Of a DNA stretch of 10,621 nt, positions 4,646 to 10,621 are shown one piece after another. Made by a program: the position numbers and the translations under genes. Below the pieces are notes generated by a model. It made no database searches. It saw only the letters and a list, made by a program, of their open reading frames with translations, and had not been told where the DNA came from. This DNA is from Ophiobolus disseminans (Eukaryota; Ascomycota; Dothideomycetes; Pleosporales; Phaeosphaeriaceae), in the NCBI GenBank assembly GCA_010093685.1, contig MU006251.1:236366-246986 (forward strand), read 5' to 3'. The number at the start of each line of letters is the position of its first letter. The first letter of the stretch is position 1.

Positions 4646-7510
4646 ATGGAGTGCGAGTATTTTGAGCATGTAGCTCAGTATCAGATAGCCGTGTGCAAGA
4701 GGTGCAGGCACGGCGTTATACCGAGTCAGATTCAGGGCCATCTGCAGCGCGTCCACAGAGTCAAGCTGCAGCAAGCAGAGGAAATTGCGGAAAGAGTAGG
4801 ATCTTGGCCTAGAGTAGCTGAGTACGCCAGCAAGATAGCAGTGCCCAAAGAGTCAGTCCCGCTAATAAACGAGCTGCCGGTGTACAATAATAGGCTACTA
4901 TGCCAAGTTGAGCCAGCCTGCCGCCAGATACTGCGGAGCAAAGGAGTGATGCGAAACCATTGGAAAACAGCACACAGCTGGTCAGTAGCAGGAAAAGGTG
5001 GCCGCCCCAGCCGGGTTGCAGGGAGAAGAGTACAGGCGCGTATACAACAAGGCGCGCGAGCTGTGTACTGCCAGCGGCTGTTTGTCCAGGGCCAGGGCTC
5101 GCAGTTCTTCGAGGTCCAGCCATCCAGCCAGGAGGAAGAGGGCGCACGCTCCGTGCCGGCGGACGGCAACGCAGCGTGGGCGCAGGTGGGCGAGGCAATG
5201 GAGCAAGCGTGGGAGAACGTTAAGAGACGCGCGCAGAGCACGATCCGGGAGGGCGAGCGCGACGAGGTGAACCCGTGGGTGGAGCGGACGCAGTGGCTGC
5301 CATACTTGGTGGGCATGGAGAGGGCGGATTTGATGGCGTGTATTGAGGAGCCGGTGGCCGAGCCCGATCCGAGGAGCGACAACGAGGCCGAGCCGGTGGA
5401 AGCAGCGATCTGGGCGGCCATGGATGGGCTCACGCGATTCAGCCAGTCGTCAGTGATTGAGCGCGTTGGCATTTTCGTGCGGCTGGAGGCGATCCGTACA
5501 GAGAAGCAACAGACGCAGTTTAAGCCGCTGCAGCCGTACATGGACAAGGAGGCGATTGTCAAGCACACGCGGCCATGGCAGCAGGTGTTGATTTTTTTTG
5601 CGCGTACGCAGAAGGAGCATGGGTGGAAGAGCCCGCAGTACCGGCTCAAGCGGCGGCAGCGCGAGGCATGGGAGGCGTTGGTCCACAAAGCAGAGAGGGC
5701 AGCAGGAGGAGAGGCAGAAGAGAGGGAAACCGAGGCGGACGAGCAGATGGACAAGGAGGCAGACCATAACCTGGAGACAGACAAGGAGATGGAGGTTGAC
5801 GAGACGGATCAGGCAACAGAGGCAGCACCCGATCAGAGCGCCGCAAGCGCCAGGCCAAAGAAGTTATCCAGGATCCAGAAAGCGTGCCTAGAGTTTTGTA
5901 TTGCGTTGCTAGACCACCGCATCACCCGCCGAGAGTACGACAGCCCGTTGGTGTGCGCGCTGGCGGTGCTGGGCGTGAAAGAGGAGGGCTGGAAGGGGCC
6001 AGAGCAGTATCCGCCAATATTGTCAGCTGTAATCAAGACGGCGCGGTTCATGGTAGTGCAGCAGGGGCTGGAGCTGTCAGGTGCGGATCTGGCAGACCTG
6101 CGGGATAGTGGCGAGGAGACAGACGACTTTGACAATAGCGCGTACGACAGCGGCCCCAGCCCCAGCCCACGCCGCCGCCCAAAAGGATGCCTGCAGCTGG
6201 TGCAGCAGATGATGGACCGGTTCATGGTGCGCGGCAGCCACGGGCCGATGCAGTGGATGCTGGATCTGCGGACGTACGGGCTCAAGATCCATTACAACAC
6301 CACGTCGCGCGGGCATGTAGAGTGGAGTGGCGATGAGCTGCTGTACAAGGAGCTGCACTTCAGCATGGCGCAGTTCCGCGGCATAGTTCACGGGCTGGCA
6401 AGCGAGAGCCGGCGGCTGTTGACTGAGGAGCTGTTGTTTGGCAAGGCCACATCCGTACCCGCCGTGCTATGGGAGAGCATGCGCGATAACCCAACCGACG
6501 AGCGGCCAGGATGGAACTTTTTGAAGGACCAGCGTACGAGGATGCCCGTCAATGGGGAGAGGTGGCTTTTTGAACGGGTAGGGCAGAACGCCAGCATCAG
6601 AGACCGGTTCATGAAGCCCGGGAGCCAGTCAGGGGTAGACCGGCAGGCAGTAGAGCGGTACATGGATTGGGTGGTCGAGTTCCGCAAGAAGCTAGCCGTA
6701 TTGATGCACATCAGCGGCGGGCAGCCCGCGCGAGGCCCAGAGATATTGAGCGTCCGGCACAGCAACACGGTGCAGGGCGGCCACCGCAACGTATTTATTG
6801 AAGATGGCATGGTGGTGTTTGTCACGCGGTACCACAAGGGCTACCAGGTCAGCGGGGATGTCAAAATTATCCACCGGTATCTGCCGCGCGAGGTGGGCGA
6901 GCTGGTAGTGTGGTACATGTGGCTAGTGTTGCCGTTCCAGCAGCGGCTTGAGGCGTTGGTATGGGAGAAGGAGGCGGTATCGTCCCACATGTGGCCAGCC
7001 GACCCCAATGGCCGCAAATGGACGACGGATCGGCTGCGGGAGGCATTGAAGCGCGAGAGCCGGATTGCCATAGGCCAGGAGTGGACGTTTGCCGGGTACT
7101 GCGAGATGGCAATTGGCATCAGCCGGCGGTTTTTGCGTGGATCTACCGCGTTCCAGGCAGACGAGGGGGAGGACAAGGAGGGTAATGAGGACACGGCAGG
7201 AGCGTCCATTGCCGATGAGCAGGCGGGCCATATGTCGCACGTTGCCGGGCTGGTGTATGCGCGAGGGATTATGGAGCAAGCAGGCGCAGTAGCAGACAAG
7301 CGGCAGCAGTTCCGGGCATCCAGCACCGATTGGCACCGGTTTTTGGGCTTCCAGGCAGACGTGGATGATGGCAAAAAGAGCAGGAAGCGGAAGAGGGCGC
7401 CATTTGAGAGCGAGGCGGACAAGGCAAGGATCGATCGGTGGCAGCGGCTGAGGAAGATGGACAGCAGCAAGCAGCTGAAACGGATGATGGGCAACAAGGC
7501 CGAGTTTTGA
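4646..7510 (+). CDS. OrsD zinc-finger / tyrosine-recombinase-like protein (N-terminal part of a helicase fusion)
   Basis: 954 residues ending at TGA. Residues 12-110 form an OrsD-type domain with two C2H2-like fingers (C17, C20, H32, H37 and C86, C92, H105, H110). Residues ~345-400 are acidic and low-complexity. Residues ~560-880 resemble a tyrosine recombinase catalytic domain: R696 in GGQPARGPEI (box I), K731 in VTRYHKGYQ (hairpin lysine), a box II-like segment YCEMAIGISRRF (818-829), then H862 in AGHMSHVAGLVYARG with Y871 nine residues later, the normal H-to-Y spacing. A basic KKSRKRKR (910-917) is a likely nuclear signal. No clear HxxR is seen in box II, so catalysis is uncertain. The frame continues unbroken past the TGA into the RecQ helicase at 7514, so this is probably the front of one protein. 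The start is the first ATG after an in-frame stop at 4601. The long single exon fits this gene family. The recombinase assignment is motif reading, not a search result. Confidence 0.85.
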   Translation: MECEYFEHVAQYQIAVCKRCRHGVIPSQIQGHLQRVHRVKLQQAEEIAERVGSWPRVAEYASKIAVPKESVPLINELPVYNNRLLCQVEPACRQILRSKGVMRNHWKTAHSWSVAGKGGRPSRVAGRRVQARIQQGARAVYCQRLFVQGQGSQFFEVQPSSQEEEGARSVPADGNAAWAQVGEAMEQAWENVKRRAQSTIREGERDEVNPWVERTQWLPYLVGMERADLMACIEEPVAEPDPRSDNEAEPVEAAIWAAMDGLTRFSQSSVIERVGIFVRLEAIRTEKQQTQFKPLQPYMDKEAIVKHTRPWQQVLIFFARTQKEHGWKSPQYRLKRRQREAWEALVHKAERAAGGEAEERETEADEQMDKEADHNLETDKEMEVDETDQATEAAPDQSAASARPKKLSRIQKACLEFCIALLDHRITRREYDSPLVCALAVLGVKEEGWKGPEQYPPILSAVIKTARFMVVQQGLELSGADLADLRDSGEETDDFDNSAYDSGPSPSPRRRPKGCLQLVQQMMDRFMVRGSHGPMQWMLDLRTYGLKIHYNTTSRGHVEWSGDELLYKELHFSMAQFRGIVHGLASESRRLLTEELLFGKATSVPAVLWESMRDNPTDERPGWNFLKDQRTRMPVNGERWLFERVGQNASIRDRFMKPGSQSGVDRQAVERYMDWVVEFRKKLAVLMHISGGQPARGPEILSVRHSNTVQGGHRNVFIEDGMVVFVTRYHKGYQVSGDVKIIHRYLPREVGELVVWYMWLVLPFQQRLEALVWEKEAVSSHMWPADPNGRKWTTDRLREALKRESRIAIGQEWTFAGYCEMAIGISRRFLRGSTAFQADEGEDKEGNEDTAGASIADEQAGHMSHVAGLVYARGIMEQAGAVADKRQQFRASSTDWHRFLGFQADVDDGKKSRKRKRAPFESEADKARIDRWQRLRKMDSSKQLKRMMGNKAEF

Positions 7511-7513
7511 GGC

Positions 7514-9304
7514 GTGCAGAAGGAGGCGATCGAGGCTATTGTGGCAGGCGAGAGTCCCGTTGTGGCTGTGATGCCCACTGGCGCAGGCAAGAGCTTGTTG
7601 TTCATGTTACCAGCATGGGCTGAGCAGGGCGGTACCACCGCCGTCGTCGTGCCATTGATTGCGTTACGTGGCGATATAAAGGAGCAATGCCAGAAGCTGG
7701 GGATATTGTGTGTGGAGTGGGAGAGTCGCCACCCACCCGACGCAGCAGCCATAGTGTTGGTGACGCCCGAGTCAGCTGTAGGGGAGGCGTTTACCACATT
7801 TTTGAACCGGCTTCAAGCAACGCGGCAGCTGGATCGGATTGTCATTGACGAGTGCCATATTGTGTTGAACCGGCAGTACACGTTCCGTAAACAGATGCAG
7901 CAGCTCAGCAGGCTTGTAGCCGCAGGGACGCAGATGGTCATGTTGACAGCAACATTGCCGCCAAGCGAGGAGGACGAGCTGTTCAGGCGGATGCATTTCA
8001 AACAAGATCAGGTGAAGATGTTCAGGGCGCTAACAGCGCGGACCAACGTAGCGTATCGCGTAGTCAAGATAGGCCGGAGGGCAAAGAAGCAGGAGGTAGA
8101 GGCAACTGTGTTGGCCATGGTACGGAGGAAGCTAAGAAAGTACAAGACTGGCAAGATTGTGGTATATGGCAACTCAGTAGCCAAGGTCAAGGCGTTGGCA
8201 GAGAAGCTTTGGTGCCAGGCATACCACCACGACGCCATAGGCAAGGCGAGCATGTTGGAGGCGTTTATGGCCGGGCGGCAGCGCATCATTGTTGCCACCA
8301 GCGCGTTGGGCATGGGCATTGACGTGCCCAATATCCGGTGCATCATCCACATTGACTGGCCGTTCAGCATGTTGGATTACGCGCAGGAGAGCGGCAGAGC
8401 TGGGCGAGATGGATTGCCAAGCGAGGCAATCATGATGGTGCAGGATGGCAATCAGCGAGCGGCCAAAGACAAGCACAATGAGGCAGACCAGGCGTTGGTG
8501 CAATTGTATGTGGGAGAGAGCGGGGCAAGGCAGTGCCGGAGGGTGGTGTTGGACGGGTATTTGGACAGGCGGGAGACGCCGCGGGCAGGATGCGAGGCGG
8601 GAGAGGAGAGATGTGACGTTTGTCGAGGAGACGAGGTAGAGGAGGAGGAGGGGGAGGAGGAGGAGGGGGAGGAGGAGGGGATAGAAGAGACAGAAGCAGC
8701 AGAGGCAGACAAGAGCGAGGGAGAGGAAATGCGGAGAGCGTTCGAGCAGCAGCAGCGAGAGCGACAAGCGCCCCAGCAGACGTTGACACAGCACCGGCAG
8801 CAGGAGTTTGGCGACGTGGAGTGGCTGCGCAGGCAGCTGGCCCAGTGGGCGAATCGATGTGGGGTATGCGAGGGGGCAGGCGAGGGTTCCAGCGCGCACA
8901 ACGTACGGCAATGTTGGCGGGTAGAGAGCAGGCAGGTTAAGGAGACGATCAAGGCCATAGAGGAGGAGATCAAGTTTGACAAATGGACAGGGTGTTGGTG
9001 GTGTGGGGTGCCGCAGGAGATATGCCATCGATGGGAGAGCAATGGGCGCAGGGGGTACCAGCGCGCTAAGGCAGGCAATTGCCAGTACAGGGGCGTGTTA
9101 ATGGGAGCATTAATAGGCATAGCATTAGGGTACCGCGAGATTGGATCGCAGTGGCATGGCCGATTGCAGGCAGTAGGCGTTGACGATGCAGGGCTAGGGA
9201 GAAGCGTTGTGGAGTATTTAGGGAAGAAGCGCGTACTTGAGACGGTAGAAAGCAATCAGTTAGTTGGGGAGTTTTGCTGGATAACGCGGTTGTTGGCTGA
9301 GTAG
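7514..9304 (+). CDS. RecQ-family, telomere-linked-type DNA helicase with Cys-rich tail
   Basis: 596 residues in the same frame as the preceding gene, numbered here from the GTG at 7514. ATP-dependent 3'-5' DNA unwinding is the known activity of the family. Motifs: Walker A MPTGAGKS (20-27), Ia VVVPLIALRGD (44-54), VTPES (83-87), motif II DECH (112-115), motif III TATL (145-148), motif V VATSALGMGIDVP (260-272), motif VI QESGRAGRDG (291-300). A RecQ-type zinc-binding set follows (C341, C360, C367, C370). After an acidic run (373-402) comes a tail with C449, C452, C467, CWWC (494-497), C504, H505 and C523, characteristic of fungal subtelomeric helicases. There is no ATG before the Walker A motif (first ATG 7571), and motif 0 (F-x-x-x-Q) is split by the TGA at 7508, so this half cannot start by itself as a complete helicase. 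It is best read as the C-terminal part of the fusion. Confidence 0.92.
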   Translation: MQKEAIEAIVAGESPVVAVMPTGAGKSLLFMLPAWAEQGGTTAVVVPLIALRGDIKEQCQKLGILCVEWESRHPPDAAAIVLVTPESAVGEAFTTFLNRLQATRQLDRIVIDECHIVLNRQYTFRKQMQQLSRLVAAGTQMVMLTATLPPSEEDELFRRMHFKQDQVKMFRALTARTNVAYRVVKIGRRAKKQEVEATVLAMVRRKLRKYKTGKIVVYGNSVAKVKALAEKLWCQAYHHDAIGKASMLEAFMAGRQRIIVATSALGMGIDVPNIRCIIHIDWPFSMLDYAQESGRAGRDGLPSEAIMMVQDGNQRAAKDKHNEADQALVQLYVGESGARQCRRVVLDGYLDRRETPRAGCEAGEERCDVCRGDEVEEEEGEEEEGEEEGIEETEAAEADKSEGEEMRRAFEQQQRERQAPQQTLTQHRQQEFGDVEWLRRQLAQWANRCGVCEGAGEGSSAHNVRQCWRVESRQVKETIKAIEEEIKFDKWTGCWWCGVPQEICHRWESNGRRGYQRAKAGNCQYRGVLMGALIGIALGYREIGSQWHGRLQAVGVDDAGLGRSVVEYLGKKRVLETVESNQLVGEFCWITRLLAE

Positions 9305-9313
9305 GTAGAGCAA

Positions 9314-9327
9314 TGCAGAGCACTGCA
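9314..9327. repeat. Small inverted repeat at the 3' limit of the helicase unit
   Basis: TGCAG-AGCA-CTGCA begins 10 bases after the helicase stop. In the decayed copy the same place (516-529) reads TATAG-AGCA-CTATA, both arms changed in parallel. Similarity between the two copies ends within one or two bases of this hairpin. It could be part of the 3' UTR or the edge of the duplicated unit. Confidence 0.6.
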
Positions 9328-9663
9328 GACCCAATATTAGCATTTTAATGAAACACAAAGATTTAGAGTGTGTATTACTTGAGGATGGAGTTCCTGCACA
9401 CAATATTTGCATAGCTAACAACTATCTTACTGTTAAGAAGGTAGAAAAGATAGGATAGGCGGGTCACAGTCCTAATATAAATGCTATAGGGCATGCCTAG
9501 CCGCTCATGCGCAAGTATGTGACAAAGCAATTCACCCTATTAAAGTCAGAACAGTAGTGAGAACAGCAGTGGGTTACTGCCTGGGAGTGGCTGCCTATTA
9601 AAGCTATTAATAGGTGGGTAGATGGGGTCCTAGAGGTAGTGAGAAGGATCCTTCAAAACGGCG

Positions 9664-9668
9664 GGAAC
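9664..9668. repeat. Target-site duplication GGAAC, left of the solo LTR
   Basis: GGAAC immediately precedes the LTR and is repeated at 9935-9939 directly after it. A 5-bp duplication is normal for Ty1/copia and Ty3/gypsy integrases. Confidence 0.9.
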
Positions 9669-9934
9669 TGTTAGATTCACCGTAGTCTTTGATGTAGATA
9701 ATGGAATCGTAGAAATTGATTATTGATTGATGCTGTCCGTCCTGTTGTCTCCTGTCTAGGACGAGATCGGGGTTTATTGCACGTCACGCCGACTCTTCTT
9801 GGCGTAGCCAATCAGCAGTTCCAGGTCTCGCTTAATCGACCTGGAACCTCCTGATTGGCTGCACGAACGTCACGTGCCGGGTCCTGTTCGATTGTACAGC
9901 TCCGACCTCTCAGCACTCGCCGTGCTATCTAACA
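9669..9934. mobile_element. Solo LTR of an LTR retrotransposon (266 bp)
   Basis: The sequence starts TGTTAGAT and ends ATCTAACA, an 8-bp inverted terminus with the canonical TG...CA ends, and is flanked by GGAAC on both sides. No internal retrotransposon coding region or second LTR is present, so it is a solo LTR left by LTR-LTR recombination. It inserted near the end of the Tc1-like transposase remnant; removing it and one GGAAC restores that frame (GGN then NNF). Unlike its host sequence it does not look heavily mutated, which fits a later arrival. The superfamily (copia or gypsy) and orientation cannot be decided from the LTR alone. Confidence 0.93.
9807..9859. repeat. Long imperfect hairpin inside the LTR with mirrored CCAAT boxes
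   Basis: Arms 9807-9827 (GCCAATCAGCAGTTCCAGGT then C) and 9838-9859 pair almost perfectly around a 10-base loop. Each arm carries a CCAAT box, so two CCAAT boxes face away from each other. They could serve as promoter or enhancer elements of the retrotransposon. ACGTCAC motifs (CRE-like) lie at 9781-9787 and 9868-9874. Confidence 0.8.
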
Positions 9935-9939
9935 GGAAC
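9935..9939. repeat. Target-site duplication GGAAC, right of the solo LTR
   Basis: Exact copy of 9664-9668, directly abutting the LTR end ATCTAACA. Confidence 0.9.
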
Positions 9940-10006
9940 AACAACTTTTACATGTAACATTAACACTAACAAAACTCGCAATAGCTAGATTTATAGACAA
10001 TTAATT

Positions 10007-10025
10007 AGCTCTATCAATTAGAGCT
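10007..10025. repeat. Short perfect hairpin in AT-rich DNA
   Basis: AGCTCTA - TCAAT - TAGAGCT, about 50 bases after the Tc1-like frame's TAA. It may belong to the 3' end of that element, but no matching left end is in the window. Confidence 0.5.
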
Positions 10026-10177
10026 TAAACAAACATGTAGTTGTGTTGCAATGCATTGGTTTTGTGAGGGCTGTCACCAAGATTTGGGTGCACGCTCGCA
10101 TTTCGGTTGGGGTGCACGGCCCCACTCTTTTCGGCTGCTGGCGCGCCAAGCCAGCAGCCCCACCGCAATCATATCAG

Positions 10178-10228
10178 TTTCACAGCCACATCTTCACAAC
10201 TACCTCTTTGCATCTGCAACTCCACGCT
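10178..10228 (+). repeat. 51-bp direct repeat, copy 1
   Basis: Matches 10349-10399 at 48 of 51 positions. Both begin TTTCAC and end CAACTCCACGCT. Copy spacing is 171 bp (57 codons). Confidence 0.9.
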
Positions 10229-10348
10229 AATTGCGCGCCTTCATATTGCGTCTATGCTCCTTGCCCAGAGCCGTCATGGTCCGGCTGTCAGAGCGACGCG
10301 ACTGAGGGCCGCAGTTGTGGATGTTTGGTTGCCTACCACGGTCATCAA

Positions 10349-10399
10349 TTTCACAACCACATCTTCACAACTACATTTTTGCATCTGCAACTCCACGCT
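10349..10399 (+). repeat. 51-bp direct repeat, copy 2
   Basis: Second copy of 10178-10228. Two of the three differences are transitions (G/A and C/T), the other is C/A. The sequence between the copies is not itself repeated. Confidence 0.9.
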
Positions 10400-10400
10400 G

Positions 10401-10449
10401 AGCAGCATGTTAAGAGCAGCAGCATGTTAGGAGCAGCAGTATGTTGGGG
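10401..10449 (+). repeat. Short tandem repeat AGCAGCATGTTAGG-type, three units
   Basis: Three units of 14-18 bp share AGCAGC(AGC)ATGTTARG. They begin immediately after copy 2 of the 51-bp repeat. Confidence 0.65.
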
Positions 10450-10621
10450 ATTTAGCATGTCCCGCATCTTGAGCTCCTTGCCCCGTGTCAAAAGACCTAG
10501 CAGTTTTGAGCGATGCGGCGCACTGGGTCTCCAGGCGGCTGCCCGCTCGCTGCGTTCTCATGGACTAGACTTGCCTGCCTTGCCTGCCTTGGCATTGTTC
10601 TAAAACCGGCTATTGAGCAGC

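Larger units (their letters stand above)
4646..9304 (+). pseudogene. Whole OrsD-recombinase-RecQ helicase gene, one frame with a single TGA
   Basis: The two preceding entries are in the same reading frame and are contiguous: ...NKAEF-TGA-GVQKEAIEAI.... Together they make 1553 codons with only one internal stop (7508-7510). The stop takes the place of the residue after F in the RecQ motif 0 pattern F-R-x-x-Q. CGA to TGA, one C-to-T change, would restore Arg. No frameshift or other stop occurs over 4.6 kb, so the break is either very recent, tolerated, or an artefact. From memory, related fungal proteins carry both halves in one chain. Confidence 0.8.
9331..9957 (+). pseudogene. Decayed Tc1-like transposase, C-terminal part, interrupted by a solo LTR
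   Basis: From ATG 9348 one frame reads KDLECVLLEDGVPAHN, then KVEKIG-stop-AGHSPNINAIGHA-stop-PLMRK, then WVTAWEWLPIKAINRWVDGV and RRILQNGGN. This is the order of a DDE_3 transposase: the EDG.P.H segment with the second Asp, the W..HSPD.N.IEH.W block, and a terminal amphipathic region. Stops lie at 9456, 9498, 9555 and 9558. The first two fall where Trp is expected (TGG to TAG), and the expected catalytic Glu of IEH reads Gly. The frame is cut at 9668 by the LTR and resumes at 9940 (NNFYM, TAA 9955-9957). The N-terminal two thirds are missing, because the fragment starts right after the helicase flank. Non-functional. Confidence 0.8.
10043..10621 (+). other. Unassigned stretch with an open frame of doubtful status
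   Basis: A stop-free frame runs 10043-10603 (186 codons), but it opens on TTG, has no Met in its first 130 codons, and shows no recognisable domain. A second frame is also open for 108 codons (10107-10430), so openness mainly reflects composition. Its one notable trait is that the 51-bp direct repeat falls in phase and gives two 17-residue copies, FHSHIFTTTSLHLQLHA and FHNHIFTTTFLHLQLHA. It ends with (TTGCCTGCC)2 near 10570-10590. I do not assign a gene. Confidence 0.3.

Noticed and set aside
4646..7510. Starship captain (DUF3435) identity for the recombinase-like protein
   Set aside because: The flanking domains (OrsD fingers, fused RecQ helicase) and motif wording do not match what I know of captains; the similarity claimed is only to the tyrosine recombinase fold.
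4732..7797. Long minus-strand open frames (e.g. 4732-5784, 6841-7797)
   Set aside because: They lie antisense to a gene with clear domains and show no domains of their own; they follow from the GC-rich codon use of the plus strand.
8452..9255. Minus-strand open frames opposite the helicase, and the 106-codon plus-strand frame at 8620-8940
   Set aside because: These are shadows of the acidic GAG/GAA repeat and the helicase coding strand.
1..10621. CRISPR array, tRNA or rRNA genes, telomere repeats
   Set aside because: The tandem repeats present lack regular unique spacers, no cloverleaf or rRNA core was recognised, and no run of TTAGGG or CCCTAA is present.

Overview
The window looks like subtelomere-type or other repeat-rich accessory DNA of a filamentous ascomycete (Pezizomycotina). 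The reasons are a RecQ helicase of the fungal telomere-linked type, OrsD-type (PF12013) zinc-finger domains, a Fot1/Pogo-type transposon, a Tc1-like relic, a solo LTR, and point-mutation decay with the C-to-T/G-to-A bias expected of repeat-induced point mutation (RIP). Nothing bacterial is seen (no operon layout, no Shine-Dalgarno pattern). No telomere repeat is in the window, so the subtelomeric placement is inference.

Layout. 1-533: minisatellite debris followed by a decayed copy of the last ~240 coding bases and the 3' flank of the same helicase that lies intact at 9061-9328. 536-2384: a complete Pogo/Fot1-type transposon on the minus strand with perfect 45-bp terminal inverted repeats and a TA target duplication. 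Its 567-codon transposase frame is continuous except for four premature stops. 2387-3405: AT-shifted satellite and trinucleotide DNA, the second half of which has TAG everywhere and no CAG. 3406-3503: a perfect 15-bp-arm palindrome plus further copies of its arm. 3561-4259: an OrsD-domain gene with two in-frame TAG codons. 4260-4645: a non-coding stretch with a TATA-like box. 4646-9304: the main gene, one 1553-codon frame on the plus strand encoding an OrsD-type double zinc finger, a tyrosine-recombinase-like domain, a RecQ helicase and a Cys-rich tail. It is cut once, by a TGA at 7508-7510 that sits inside helicase motif 0. 9331-9957: the C-terminal part of a decayed Tc1-like transposase, split near its last codons by a 266-bp solo LTR (9669-9934, target duplication GGAAC). 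9958-10621: no recognised gene, but a 51-bp direct repeat 171 bp apart and small tandem repeats.

How the parts relate. The decayed helicase 3' end and the full copy lie head-to-tail on the same strand, so the locus appears to be a tandem array of OrsD/recombinase/helicase units, one ruined and one nearly intact, into which DNA transposons and an LTR element have inserted. The most notable content is the fused recombinase-helicase. It has recognisable R, K, H and Y recombinase positions and all helicase motifs, yet a single transition-type stop separates the two halves. Whether it is a fresh pseudogene, a read-through gene or a sequencing error cannot be decided from the window alone.
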